Notes: generated by a model not told the origin, from the sequence alone. 64,000 nt of DNA from YC2-FULL-38-9 sp964629635 (GCA_964629635.1 CAZVQS010000001.1:558001-622000), one strand, 5' to 3'; positions 36,501 to 44,228 are shown, numbered from the stretch's first letter. Numbers and translations: made by a program.

Positions 36501-36745
36501 CAAAGGTCGATGTCGTAGCGGGGGTTGTCGAAGTAGAGGTCCTCGAAGTAGAGTGTGAATTTCTTGCCCGTATAGTCTTCGATCGGGAAGAATTCCTCCA
36601 GAATTTCTTTGAGTTCGACCGTCAGGAACTTGTTCCACGACTCCTTTTGTACTTCTATCAGGTCCAGTTTCTTGAGGTTTTCTTTTTCTTTACCGAGGAA
36701 AATTTTTGACGCGGAGTGGTTGGTTCTTTGGGCGTTGATACTCAT
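33530..36745 (-). CDS. rpoB: DNA-directed RNA polymerase subunit beta
   Basis: 1071 residues from ATG 36745 (MSINAQRTNHSASK); the longer frame to 36784 runs into the leader hairpin. Conserved blocks present include SQLSTIVDQTNPLSEL, GRICPVRSPEGPNIG, GYEDGFVISERLV, GDKLAGRHGNKGVIS and the C-terminal GGKSQMGGQRFGEMEVWALE. In the rifampicin-binding region the positions equal to E. coli Q513, H526 and S531 read Thr, Asn and Thr. It heads the rpoB-rpoC-rpsL-rpsG-fusA operon. Confidence 0.97.
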   Translation of the reverse strand: MSINAQRTNHSASKIFLGKEKENLKKLDLIEVQKESWNKFLTVELKEILEEFFPIEDYTGKKFTLYFEDLYFDNPRYDIDLCFKKKLTYDFPVYVKVRLVNKKTGTEKKQDVYFFNLPKMTSRGTFIINGIERAIINQIVRSPGVYFTAEIDKTTGLTLYNAEVRPYIGSWLDFTINKNGIIEGKINKKRKFLASVFLRIFDGENNNELTSLFSDLEKSVLDKYILPTLKKDKTKSRDEAVLELYRKIKPGEPLVLENAHETLNNLFFNHRRYSLADVGRYKMNKKLGLSSPIDKEHHVLKKEDIISILKYLVNLTLGKGNFDDIDHLGNRRIKTVGELIGSYGVRVGMVRTEKEIKERMSLVPSDTFPTPSQIINSKPIIMAINSFYRTSQLSTIVDQTNPLSELDNLRRITVGGPGGIEKERASFSIRDISSSQYGRICPVRSPEGPNIGVVTYMALYSVINKYGFMETPYRKVVAETKDGKAKARITDEITYMQADDEEKYFITASNVTTDEKGYIQDQMVVARHEGDLMEISPDKLNFIDVSPRQVMGVSATLIPFLQNDDASRALMGTHMQCQAVPLLKPAAPVVGTGSEETIAQALGRTILAEEDGTVDYVDSKKVVIAGKSGKKYDYPLERYIRTSKDIMFDQKPRVELKQKVKKGDLLIDGPATKDGKLALGQNLVVAYTSFNGLGYEDGFVISERLVKEDILTSITSEEFIADLVDTKLGPEELTRDIPNVREEVLSNLDKEGLVLVGTEVQNGDILVGKVAPKGEKELTAEERLLRAIFGEKAKDVKDTSLRMPYGKKGVVVNIETIDSKKDPNELEPTVIKRIIVDTAQLRKISIGDKLAGRHGNKGVISRILPEWDMPYLADGTPVDVIISPLSILSRMNLGQLFETLLGYIATSNNWEIVAPVFEKIQEDFITKELKKQGLPVDGKTVIYDGHSGRPFEKQVLVGTGYIMKLIHMVEDKFHARSVGPYSLVSQQPLGGKSQMGGQRFGEMEVWALESHRVPHTLQEMLTIKSDDVRGRTKAFESIIKGLDIPQSNVPESFHVLVKELNALGLSIDYIK

Positions 36746-36783
36746 CAAAATTTGAGGATTAAAATTATGTAAACAACAATACA

Positions 36784-36803
36784 CTCCCTTACCTAAAAGG
36801 GAG
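36784..36803 (-). promoter_or_regulatory. Hairpin in the rpoB leader
   Basis: 7-bp stem CTCCCTT/AAGGGAG with a 6-base loop in the predicted 70-base leader of the rpoB operon. No T-tract follows it. It may be a control element or may protect the 5' end. Confidence 0.5.
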
Positions 36804-36820
36804 CATTAAAAAGTTCCTAA

Positions 36821-36849
36821 ACTATACAATATATGAACCTAAAAGTCAA
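36821..36849 (-). promoter_or_regulatory. Promoter of the rpoB operon
   Basis: Minus strand TTGACT (36849-36844), a 17-base spacer, TATAGT (36826-36821). The TGA inside the -35 is the stop codon of the upstream 93-aa gene. Expected start is about 36814. Confidence 0.7.
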
Positions 36850-37127
36850 TAGCGATTTGTAACCTGTTTGATCTTGGTAAGGATTTCCTCGATATCCTCA
36901 AGACGGAACGGTGATTTTTTGGCGTCCTTGCCTTTTTTCTGTTTTTCGAGGCTGTCTATGAACCCTTCCAGGTTTTCTTCCAGGTTCTCGGAAAATTTGA
37001 GCGTTTTCTTCAGGATATCCCGCCCCTGTTTGGTTCCCATGAGAAATCCCAAACCGACCGCTCCGGCGATACCGACCGAAAAACCGATCCAAAAGTTCGA
37101 AACCTTGTGCTCATTTTGCTTTGTCAT
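36846..37127 (-). CDS. YtxH-like small membrane protein
   Basis: 93 residues. One glycine-rich membrane segment (about 11-31, with GIAGAVGLGFLMG) is followed by a long charged amphipathic helix (KFSENLEENLEGFIDSLEKQKK), the layout of YtxH/gas-vesicle-like small proteins. The function is unknown. It overlaps the preceding gene by 17 bases, forming a pair with the DUF948-like protein as often seen for these families. Confidence 0.7.
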   Translation of the reverse strand: MTKQNEHKVSNFWIGFSVGIAGAVGLGFLMGTKQGRDILKKTLKFSENLEENLEGFIDSLEKQKKGKDAKKSPFRLEDIEEILTKIKQVTNRY

Positions 37128-37374
37128 TTTTCTTGTGCGCGAATATCTCGAAAATTCTAAATATCGTCTTGAACCCGTTCACGAAACCGACGACCTCGCC
37201 GAATCCGTGTTCGATATTGAGGCCGACCGCTTCGAACCCGGCCGTTATTTTGTTTATGGTTTCAAGGGTTTTTTTAAGTTCCCGCAGGACCTGGATAAGC
37301 TGGATGCCGATGATGACGGAAAAAACGGTGCAGGTGCCGAGGGTAACGATGAGAAGGATCTGGGTAGTGTCCAT
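37111..37374 (-). CDS. DUF948-like small membrane protein
   Basis: 87 residues. An N-terminal membrane segment (about 7-28) is followed by a heptad-like helix (LRELKKTLETINKITAGFEAVG) and a second weaker hydrophobic stretch (VVGFVNGFKTIFRIFEIF), ending with a lysine-rich tail. The pattern matches DUF948/YtxG-type proteins that pair with YtxH, but the assignment rests on layout and partnership only. It follows the nucleotidyltransferase gene by 13 bases. Confidence 0.65.
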   Translation of the reverse strand: MDTTQILLIVTLGTCTVFSVIIGIQLIQVLRELKKTLETINKITAGFEAVGLNIEHGFGEVVGFVNGFKTIFRIFEIFAHKKNDKAK

Positions 37375-37387
37375 AGAGTAATGTAAA

Positions 37388-38125
37388 TTATAATTCGCCG
37401 CTTTTTACCTTTTCCGCGACGAGGTTGTTGGCGCGCAACAGCTCATCGTAGGAGGTGCCCGCGTCGATCCACCATTTGAGAAGTTTGCATCCGAGCGTTC
37501 CCTCTTTAACGTAATGGTTGTTGAGGTCGGTGACTTCAAGTTCGCCCCGGCCCGACGGCTTCAGTTTGTTGATGAAATCGAACACCCGGTTGTCGTACAT
37601 GTATATGCCGGTCTGGGCGATATTTGATTTCGGGTGCTCGGGTTTTTCCTCGATCGACAGGACGCGCCCTTTTTCGTCGCGCTCGATGACGCCGTATTGC
37701 TTTGATTCAGTGGGCATCTCCACTCCGTAAATGAGCGCTCCCTTTTCTTTTTTTTCAAATTCCCTGACCGCGGATTTGAGATCGGTGTTGAATATGTTGT
37801 CTCCGAGGATGACAAGAATCTTCTGATCGTATGCGAATTCCTTGGCGAGGGCAATGGCGTTTGCGATGCCGCCTTTCGGATTCTGCTGGACGCCGTAAAA
37901 AAGCTTGAGGCCGAAATCCTCTCCCGCCTTCAAGAGGTTGGCGAAGTCGCCCGAGTGGTCGGGGGATGAAGTGATGAGCACTTCCTTGATGCCCGCGCGC
38001 GCCATCGATTCGATGGCGTAGTAGATCATCGGCTTGTTGTAGATGGGCAGGAGGTGTTTGTTGGTAACGAGCGTAAGGGGACGCAGACGCGTCGCGAGTC
38101 CGCCCGCAAGGATGACGCCTTTCAT
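37388..38125 (-). CDS. Sugar-phosphate nucleotidyltransferase (RmlA-like)
   Basis: 245 residues. The nucleotide-binding signature GVILAGGLATRLRPLT is followed by NKHLLPIYNKPMIYY, the catalytic GDNIF, QYGVIE, EEKPEHPKS and the W-x-D-A-G-T segment near the C-terminus, all typical of glucose-1-phosphate thymidylyltransferase RmlA/RfbA. It would make dTDP-glucose for surface glycans, possibly feeding the glycosyltransferases at 51-64 kb. It is shorter than RmlA (about 290) because the C-terminal regulatory part is missing. No rmlB/C/D is in the window. Confidence 0.88.
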   Translation of the reverse strand: MKGVILAGGLATRLRPLTLVTNKHLLPIYNKPMIYYAIESMARAGIKEVLITSSPDHSGDFANLLKAGEDFGLKLFYGVQQNPKGGIANAIALAKEFAYDQKILVILGDNIFNTDLKSAVREFEKKEKGALIYGVEMPTESKQYGVIERDEKGRVLSIEEKPEHPKSNIAQTGIYMYDNRVFDFINKLKPSGRGELEVTDLNNHYVKEGTLGCKLLKWWIDAGTSYDELLRANNLVAEKVKSGEL

Positions 38126-38131
38126 AATGGG

Positions 38132-38413
38132 TTAAATGGCAAGTATAACTTTTAAAAGGAACAGAAACGTAAATCCGATCAGGATATATTCTACTATATT
38201 TTTCAAGTGGAGGCTCCTGAGCTTGTAATGGTGATACATCCCCCAGACGATATAAAGCACACAAAATGCGAGGGAGGCGACAAACGAATAGGTCCGGTTT
38301 CCCTGGAACACCTTGAGAATGAGGAGAAACAGCACGCCGCCCGTCAGGAGGATCAGGTAATCGAACAGGTGTTTGTTGATTTCCTTGCGGACATGGCCCG
38401 TAAAATGTTTCAT
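38132..38413 (-). CDS. Small three-segment membrane protein, unknown
   Basis: 93 residues with three hydrophobic segments (about 18-36, 43-61 and 72-92) and a basic N-terminus (HVRKEINKH). No family is recognised. It lies 7 bases after the CAP-domain gene and 6 bases before the nucleotidyltransferase gene, in an apparent operon. Confidence 0.7.
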   Translation of the reverse strand: MKHFTGHVRKEINKHLFDYLILLTGGVLFLLILKVFQGNRTYSFVASLAFCVLYIVWGMYHHYKLRSLHLKNIVEYILIGFTFLFLLKVILAI

Positions 38414-38420
38414 ATGTTAA

Positions 38421-39302
38421 TCAGAGAATGGCACCCTGTTTGATAACAAAGGCGACGCCCAGCATGATGAACCCGAGGAAAATGAGATGTGCGACGTGTT
38501 TGCTTCCCACTTTCACGATCTGCAGTTTGGCGGCAATGTAGAAATCCGCGATGAGCGCGAGCGTGAAAAAGATCATGAAAACGTATGATGCTTTGAGGGA
38601 AAAGGGCAGCATGTTGATTTTATCCTGTTTTATGTCCTTTCCGAGCACCGCGTTGCCTGAAGTCAAGGTTTCCGGTTTGGATACGGGCGCCTGCGGTGCC
38701 TTTACCGGAGGTTCCTCCCGGGTAATACTGGAAGATAGGGGCGTGCCGAACATCTGTACAACGAGCGTCGTTTCCTCGCCGTTCATGACGCCGTTCACGA
38801 TGGCGTACCCCACCTCGGTATAGTTTTTCTTCAATATGTTTTCACGGTGTGTAGGTGAATTCATCCAGGCGTCAACCACCCCTTGCGAAAACAGGAAATT
38901 CTTGGCAAGGTTTTCGCCCGCGTATTCATACCGGTATCCGCTCCCGTTGATGAAGTCCCAGGGGCTGGCCCCGTCGGGGGCGAAGTGGGACCAGTAGTTT
39001 TTCGCGAACATGTCCTGCGCTTTCTTTTTCGCCGCTTCCTCAAGGAGCGTGTTGTATTGCAGCGGAGGGAGCGAGTTTTTTTGCCTTTCGCCGTTAGTCA
39101 GTTCGTACAGTTTGTCCACCGTGATGTCGGTTGCGAATCCAAGCACGTTGTTGAAATAGGGGACGAATCCCTTTGCCGTAAAAGCAAGCAGGATCGCACC
39201 CATGAGATAGAGGGCAAGGAAGTCGATGTGGAGGGAGCGTGCCTTGTAGTTGTTCGTTTCGCCCGGCGCGAACAGATGGGAAAAGAACCTAGCGATTTTC
39301 AT
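38421..39302 (-). CDS. CAP/SCP-domain protein with three membrane segments
   Basis: 293 residues. One membrane segment (about 29-48) is followed by a CAP domain (about 60-185): LYELTNGERQKNSLPPLQYN, AQDMFAKNYWSHFAPDG with a conserved His, YAGENLAKNF and WMNSPTHRENILKKNYTEVGYA. Two further hydrophobic segments lie at the C-terminus (about 235-255 and 272-290). The CAP domain faces outward. Bacterial SCP-like extracellular proteins are common, but their role is mostly unknown. The start overlaps the VanZ-like gene's stop by 4 bases. Confidence 0.88.
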   Translation of the reverse strand: MKIARFFSHLFAPGETNNYKARSLHIDFLALYLMGAILLAFTAKGFVPYFNNVLGFATDITVDKLYELTNGERQKNSLPPLQYNTLLEEAAKKKAQDMFAKNYWSHFAPDGASPWDFINGSGYRYEYAGENLAKNFLFSQGVVDAWMNSPTHRENILKKNYTEVGYAIVNGVMNGEETTLVVQMFGTPLSSSITREEPPVKAPQAPVSKPETLTSGNAVLGKDIKQDKINMLPFSLKASYVFMIFFTLALIADFYIAAKLQIVKVGSKHVAHLIFLGFIMLGVAFVIKQGAIL

Positions 39303-39703
39303 AATGCATGGACCCGTTTGAAAAACTTGTGATACTTCCTGACGAGCATATACATGATAAGGATGCCTGCCGTATCGATGAGTATATCACGTATCCTGCC
39401 GGTGCGGGTGGCTACAAAGAGCTGGTGTATTTCGTCCGTTGCGGCAAACGCGACGGCGGCAACGACCGAAAAAAGGTGCTGCCGGGTAATGGAAAGGCGG
39501 GTTGAATGGAACGCCCTGAAAAACAGGAAAAACAAGCCCGCGTATTCAAGGATGTGGAGTGTTTTGAAAATGAGGAAATCATAGAGGTACGTATGGGTGA
39601 CGCCGATACTCTGGCGGGACGACAGGGCAAAGATGGTTGACATCCAGAGGACGGGAGGGAGCCAGTAGAACGCAATGCGAAACGCCCGATGCTTAAGGGA
39701 CAT
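39299..39703 (-). CDS. VanZ-like membrane protein
   Basis: 134 residues with four hydrophobic segments and the family mark DEIHQLFVATRTGRIRDILIDTAG near residue 90, as in VanZ-like proteins (teicoplanin-resistance VanZ and its many housekeeping relatives). No other van genes are present, so a drug-resistance role should not be assumed. It overlaps the lamin-tail gene by 11 bases upstream and the CAP gene by 4 bases downstream. Confidence 0.85.
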   Translation of the reverse strand: MSLKHRAFRIAFYWLPPVLWMSTIFALSSRQSIGVTHTYLYDFLIFKTLHILEYAGLFFLFFRAFHSTRLSITRQHLFSVVAAVAFAATDEIHQLFVATRTGRIRDILIDTAGILIMYMLVRKYHKFFKRVHAL

Positions 39704-40904
39704 TCCTTATTTTAATCAAAACCGAAAGAAGAGTCAAAAAAGAATACGATAACGAAAGGAACGACAGGTGCCGGACTTTGCCCGCCTGGGCCGGTCCGGG
39801 GTCCGGAGTCAGAAGAGTCTGCGCCCCCAGCACTTCCGGATAGGAAAACCCGGACATCTGATCGGTTGGAGGAGCATATGGTGCCGGTTGTGTTTGGACC
39901 GTCTTTGATCGCCGCGTCGCGGGTGTCGGGCTCTGGACGGAACCATTTGCCTGTTGCACGAAGGGCGGTTCCGTGTCCGGAGGAGCGCATGTTTGGTTCG
40001 GTGTATTCTTTGTGGGTTCGGTTGTGCAGACCGCGTCGCTGTCCCAGGCTTCCCTGCTGAGGGTTTTTCCTTTCGCCGTTTTTCCGTATTCGATCGCATC
40101 AAACACCTGGTGTTTTCCGTCCATGAGCCGTACGCTGTCTCCATTGTTGTTGAACATGGACGAGGAGAGGTCGACCGCGCGGTATTCCCGGGGACCGATG
40201 GTCAAGTGGATGGTTTTGGGAGAGGAGCCCTGCCCCTCCGCATCGTCGATGAGCCAGTCTTCAAGGCTTAAGGTACGGTCGTTCAGGTTGTGGATTTCGA
40301 CCCATTCAGGCCCTCCATCCGGATACGCCATGATTTCGGAGATCAGGATGCTTCCGGCTGCGGGTTGTTCGGGTAAAGGCGTTGCGGAGGGTTCGGGGGA
40401 TGGAAACGAAGTAGCGGTCGGAACCGGAGAGGGGACCGGCGTCGGATCTGAAACGCATACCCTCGTGTTGTCGTTCGTCCTGCCGAATGAAATTACTGAA
40501 GCGGCAAACAAACCGATGCCGTCAGGAATACGCGCAAATGATTTTTCGGCAGTGCTTCCCGAATAAGCGAATTCGTCCTTGGCAGCTGCGCCGCTTGAGG
40601 ACGGAGGGGTAGTTGCGTCAAACAGCCTGATCCGGTCCGCGCTTGTCTTGTTGAGATTAAAATCGGATGAAAACACGGCGCAGGAGTACGGACCGAGCAT
40701 GGTCCCGGCAGGGATTGTGTAATAGCTTGTTCCTCCGCTGTCGTCTATATGCCAGCCGGAAATATCCGCGCTCGTTGAGGCGCTGTTATACAGTTCCACC
40801 TGCTGGGGGCTTCCTCCGGGATAAAACTCGTTGATGGAAACTCCCGACGTCGCAGCCGCGGGAATAGCAAGCAGCTCCATGATGAGTAGCAACAGGTATC
40901 CCAT
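39693..40904 (-). CDS. Exported protein with two lamin-tail domains and C-terminal anchor
   Basis: 403 residues. A signal peptide (1-18, ending AIPAAA) is followed by two lamin-tail-like (LTD) immunoglobulin-fold domains. The first (about 22-130) starts VSINEFYPGG and has QQVELYN and ISGWHIDD. The second (about 185-300) starts ILISEIMAYPDGGPEWVEIHN and has LEDWLIDD. A Pro/Thr/Ser-rich linker lies between them, and a low-complexity tail ends in a membrane segment with basic end. LTD proteins are frequent in CPR cell envelopes and are thought to bind macromolecules or aid anchoring. It has its own leaderless-type promoter. Confidence 0.88.
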   Translation of the reverse strand: MGYLLLLIMELLAIPAAATSGVSINEFYPGGSPQQVELYNSASTSADISGWHIDDSGGTSYYTIPAGTMLGPYSCAVFSSDFNLNKTSADRIRLFDATTPPSSSGAAAKDEFAYSGSTAEKSFARIPDGIGLFAASVISFGRTNDNTRVCVSDPTPVPSPVPTATSFPSPEPSATPLPEQPAAGSILISEIMAYPDGGPEWVEIHNLNDRTLSLEDWLIDDAEGQGSSPKTIHLTIGPREYRAVDLSSSMFNNNGDSVRLMDGKHQVFDAIEYGKTAKGKTLSREAWDSDAVCTTEPTKNTPNQTCAPPDTEPPFVQQANGSVQSPTPATRRSKTVQTQPAPYAPPTDQMSGFSYPEVLGAQTLLTPDPGPAQAGKVRHLSFLSLSYSFLTLLSVLIKIRNVP

Positions 40905-40910
40905 GACTTA

Positions 40911-40939
40911 ACCATAGGAGGACGCGGATGAAGTGTCAA
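40911..40939 (-). promoter_or_regulatory. Promoter of lamin-tail gene
   Basis: Minus strand TTGACA (40939-40934), a 17-base spacer, TATGGT (40916-40911), then 6 bases to ATG 40904. Confidence 0.7.
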
Positions 40940-40963
40940 TGGAGTGTATGCTACAAAAGTGTT

Positions 40964-42184
40964 TTACCTGAAGGTTGCGGCGCTGAAAATGGAACCGAAG
41001 CTGTAGCGTGAGGTGAATTTGAGGTCGGGTCCGTAATAGGGATCATACATCAGGTAGTCGTCTCCGTCTTTTTTCACCAGCGTAACGTAATGAGTGCCGT
41101 ACGCTCCCGCGTATACGCCTACGATAACCGTATTGCCGTTTGAGAGTTCGTTGTCTATCTGGTCGCGCGAAAGACCAACGTAAGAGCGGCCGCCCGGACC
41201 GCGCCAGGGGACGAGCATCATGGCCGTATTGGAAAAAAAGCGGTCGGATTGGGCCGCAATATCCGCAGGCGTAACGTTCTCCCCGTATTTCCGGTATGCC
41301 ATTGCGACGTTGCTGACGAGACACCCCACTTCAAGAAGATTCATATCCGACATGCCGATAAGCCGGTACGCCCACCGTTCGTCGCGCTGGGAAAGATACC
41401 ATCCTTCCGCGCCGCCGCCGAATCCGTTTGCGCCTATGGCGCCTCCTCCCGCATATTTCACGAAGGAGGTGAATGAGGTGCGCTCCTTCTGTGCCTGCTC
41501 AAGGAGTCTCTGGTAAGTCGTCTCGTCGTTTCTGGTTACTTCAAGAAGCCTTTTTTTCGCTTCCTGCGAATTGACGAGTTCGCTTTTTTGGTTTGCGAGG
41601 GTGGCGATCAGGGAATCGAGCTCCTTTTTCTTTTCCTCCCGTTTCACGCGCTGCTCCTCGTAGTTGGTTTTGGCGAGCTGGTAGTCGATATATTCGTCCT
41701 TTGCCTTGTTTTCCGCGGTTTTCTGGTATTTGTATATGTTGAGGAGCTTGGCGATGTTATCAGTGTTGAGAATCATGTCAAAAAAGGAAAGCTGCCGTTT
41801 CTTGTATATTACGACCGCGTTGTTTTTCAGTTTTTTGATAAGATCGGTGAGGGATGTGTCGAGAATGACGATGCGGTCTGAAAGGGTTTCGATTTCCTTC
41901 TGGGTGCTCGTGATTTTCTGTTCGGTCTGCTGGATGGTGAGGGTTTTCAGGTAAATCTGGGCATCCATCTCCTGTATCTGGGAGGAGAGGGTGTTTTTCT
42001 GCTGGCGCGCCTCGTCGAGTTTTTTCTGGAGGTCCGCGATCCGTTTTTCCAGTTCCTCGTTCACCGAACTGGAGCTTGAGGTTGAGCTTGTGCTTGTTGA
42101 GGAACTGCTTTCCTGTGCAACCAGGGATGAAGGTATTGTAACCGCAAGCGTAACCAGGAACAACACGAGGAATGCGCGCTTCAT
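40964..42184 (-). CDS. Coiled-coil C39-like peptidase, likely FtsEX-controlled cell-wall hydrolase
   Basis: 406 residues. A signal peptide (1-23) and a polyserine linker are followed by a long coiled coil (about 42-245), as in PcsB/EnvC-type partners of FtsEX, and a C-terminal papain-like domain. The candidate triad is Cys288 (EVGCLVSN), His365 (YGTHYVTLV) and Asp381 (YDPYYG). The DPYYG motif is shared with the peptidase at 9.7-10.9 kb. PcsB carries a CHAP domain and EnvC an LytM domain at this place; here a C39-like fold takes over. It lies directly behind ftsX, with an extra -10 box before it. Confidence 0.85.
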   Translation of the reverse strand: MKRAFLVLFLVTLAVTIPSSLVAQESSSSTSTSSTSSSSSVNEELEKRIADLQKKLDEARQQKNTLSSQIQEMDAQIYLKTLTIQQTEQKITSTQKEIETLSDRIVILDTSLTDLIKKLKNNAVVIYKKRQLSFFDMILNTDNIAKLLNIYKYQKTAENKAKDEYIDYQLAKTNYEEQRVKREEKKKELDSLIATLANQKSELVNSQEAKKRLLEVTRNDETTYQRLLEQAQKERTSFTSFVKYAGGGAIGANGFGGGAEGWYLSQRDERWAYRLIGMSDMNLLEVGCLVSNVAMAYRKYGENVTPADIAAQSDRFFSNTAMMLVPWRGPGGRSYVGLSRDQIDNELSNGNTVIVGVYAGAYGTHYVTLVKKDGDDYLMYDPYYGPDLKFTSRYSFGSIFSAATFR

Positions 42185-42190
42185 ATATTC

Positions 42191-42196
42191 ATTATA
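42191..42196 (-). promoter_or_regulatory. -10 box of coiled-coil peptidase gene
   Basis: Minus strand TATAAT ending 6 bases before ATG 42184, in the 24-base gap after ftsX. It allows expression apart from ftsEX. Confidence 0.5.
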
Positions 42197-42208
42197 CCCG
42201 AACCAAAT

Positions 42209-43102
42209 TCACTTTATGTATTTTTGAGTGGCAAGGTGGGTGGAAACGGTGGAGATGGCGATACCGAAGAATGCGGTGAAAAGGAATGCGGCTGCCGCGA
42301 ATTCCAGTGTGATCGGCCATACGGTCAGGAAATAGAATCCGAGGTCTATGCCGAGATTCGTTACTCCGCTCAGGTACACGGAGAGGAACGGCCTGAGGAC
42401 AAGGAATATGATCATGAAAATGGAAAATACGATCGAGGAGGTGAGGAGGCCGAAAAACAGCGCTTCCTTGAGGAACGGTTTCTTGATGTAGAACCGGGAA
42501 GCGCCCAGAAGCTGCAGCAGTTCTATCTCGTCTTTCTTGAGCGCAATCTTGAAGTGGGTAATCGAAATGAGAATGATGACGGTCGTCACGATGAAATACC
42601 CGAAAAACGCGAGCGAAACTTTCCGGACGATGGAGGTGAGGGACAGGAGGCGGTCGATGATGTTTTTCTGGAAGCTGACTTCGTCAACTCCGGTCGTTTT
42701 GTTCGCCTCGTTCACCAGGTCGTCGAAGTATTCGGGCTTGGTGGCGTATATTTCAAGGGATGCGGGCAGGATGTCGGCGGTGACCATTTCAAGAAGCAGG
42801 GGATTGTCCTTGTTCAGCTCCTTGTAGATGTTGAGGGCTTCGGTCTTGGAAACATATTTGATCGATGATACCTTTCCCATGTTTTCGAGCTTCTGCTGGA
42901 AGGCGAGTATCGCGTCCTCTTTCACGTCCTGTTTGAAGTATACGGTTACCTGGGGTCTTGATTCCACATACCCGAGCATGCCGTAGAGGAAGGTAAGGGT
43001 AAAAAAAATGGCGAGCGACAGGAAAAGTGTCAGGAAGAGCGAGAAGAATGTGGCAAACGACTGGTAAGGGGTTCTCCGAATATTTTTTATGACGTCTTTC
43101 AT
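42209..43102 (-). CDS. ftsX: Cell division ABC transporter permease FtsX
   Basis: 297 residues in the FtsX layout: a cytoplasmic N-terminus, TM1 (about 20-43), an extracellular domain of about 120 residues (VTVYFKQDVKEDAILAFQQKLENMGKVSSIKYVSKTEAL marks its start), then three C-terminal membrane segments. Together with FtsE it passes ATP-driven movement through the membrane to a peptidoglycan hydrolase. It overlaps ftsE by 4 bases (ATGA), with the hydrolase gene next. Confidence 0.93.
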   Translation of the reverse strand: MKDVIKNIRRTPYQSFATFFSLFLTLFLSLAIFFTLTFLYGMLGYVESRPQVTVYFKQDVKEDAILAFQQKLENMGKVSSIKYVSKTEALNIYKELNKDNPLLLEMVTADILPASLEIYATKPEYFDDLVNEANKTTGVDEVSFQKNIIDRLLSLTSIVRKVSLAFFGYFIVTTVIILISITHFKIALKKDEIELLQLLGASRFYIKKPFLKEALFFGLLTSSIVFSIFMIIFLVLRPFLSVYLSGVTNLGIDLGFYFLTVWPITLEFAAAAFLFTAFFGIAISTVSTHLATQKYIK

Positions 43103-43776
43103 AGTTCGTACCCTCCTTTTTTCATGTCCTTGATGAGCCGTCCTTCCTTGAGCATGAGAACCCGTTTCTTGAGACTGTTGACCACATCGGTGTTGTGGGT
43201 GGCGATGATGATGGTTTTCTTCCCTTCGAGCTTTTTGAATATCTTCATGATGTCCCAGGTGGTTTTCGGATCGAGGTTGCCGGTCGGCTCATCCGCAAGG
43301 ATGATCTTGCGGTCTCCCACCACTGCTCTGGCTATGGCAACCCGCTGGAGTTCTCCTGCCGAAAGCTGCACCGGGAAAACGATTTCCTTATGCACCAGTC
43401 CGACGAGTTCCAGGACTTCTCTCACTTTGTTTTTGATCTCCCGGTTGGGCAGCCCGAGGATTTCCAGGCTTACAGCGATGTTTTCGAAGATATTTTTTTC
43501 CGGCAGTATTTTGAAATCCTGGAATACGAAACCGATGGATCTCCTCAGTTTTTCAATGTTCCTGAATTTCTTGGGCGAAATTTCGAATTCATTTACTTTG
43601 ATGGTGCCGGATGTTGGAAGCATGTCGGCCAGGAGGAGCTTGAGGATGCTGGTTTTTCCCGCGCCTGACGTGCCGACGAGGAATACGAACTCGTTGTCTC
43701 CGATTTCAAAAGAGACGTCCTGCAGGGCAGTATTTCCGAGGGGAAACTTTTTTATGACATTGTCGAATACGATCAT
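43099..43776 (-). CDS. ftsE: Cell division ATP-binding protein FtsE
   Basis: 225 residues. ABC ATPase with Walker A GTSGAGKTS, Q-loop FVFQDFKILPEKN, signature LSAGELQRVAIARA (the usual GGEQ reads AGEL), Walker B ILADEPTGNLD and switch His in ATHNTDVV. It pairs with FtsX at the septum. It starts the minus-strand unit ftsE-ftsX-peptidase, 3 bases behind the 146-aa membrane protein gene. Confidence 0.95.
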   Translation of the reverse strand: MIVFDNVIKKFPLGNTALQDVSFEIGDNEFVFLVGTSGAGKTSILKLLLADMLPTSGTIKVNEFEISPKKFRNIEKLRRSIGFVFQDFKILPEKNIFENIAVSLEILGLPNREIKNKVREVLELVGLVHKEIVFPVQLSAGELQRVAIARAVVGDRKIILADEPTGNLDPKTTWDIMKIFKKLEGKKTIIIATHNTDVVNSLKKRVLMLKEGRLIKDMKKGGYEL

Positions 43777-43779
43777 AAT

Positions 43780-44220
43780 TCAGAGTACTTCTACCAATCC
43801 GACGTCCATGAGCCATCCCGCTTTCTGGGCTTTGAAGGTTTCCCCGTGTACGCGGATTTTCTTACCGACATATTGGGCCAGATCAACGGTAGAGGACGTC
43901 AGGTATACGTTCTGCGAAACGCCTCCGGGACGTTCCAGATGGAAGTTTCCTTCCCCGTCGACGCCGCCTTCCTTGAGTACGCCTTCGGCGTTGTCCTTGA
44001 AGGTTTTTTTGTCAACGATGCCTGCGGTTTTGCCGTCGTTTACTTTCTGGCCGGTTACCGTGGACGTGGAGCTTTTGGGAGCGGTTATTTTAGCCGCTAT
44101 GAATCCGATGAGCGTGCCGGTTGCGACAACCGCAACGAGCGCTCCGAGAAACAGGCGCAGCGGAAGTCCCCTGTCTTCTTCCCCGATGCTATGGATGATG
44201 GTCTGTTTATGTGTATTCAT
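43780..44220 (-). CDS. Single-pass membrane protein with OB-like domain, unknown
   Basis: 146 residues from ATG 44220 (the in-frame TTG at 44226 is less likely). A polar N-terminus and one membrane segment (about 24-45) are followed by a Ser/Thr linker and a small exported domain (about 95-146) with strand pattern VYLTSSTVDLAQYVGKKIRV, as in short OB-fold/NirD-like domains. It lies 3 bases before ftsE, so it may assist the FtsEX complex. Confidence 0.7.
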   Translation of the reverse strand: MNTHKQTIIHSIGEEDRGLPLRLFLGALVAVVATGTLIGFIAAKITAPKSSTSTVTGQKVNDGKTAGIVDKKTFKDNAEGVLKEGGVDGEGNFHLERPGGVSQNVYLTSSTVDLAQYVGKKIRVHGETFKAQKAGWLMDVGLVEVL

Positions 44221-44228
44221 ATTCAATT

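Noticed and set aside
39299..39703. Glycopeptide-resistance gene from the VanZ match
   Set aside because: VanZ-like proteins are common housekeeping membrane proteins and no vanHAX genes are nearby.
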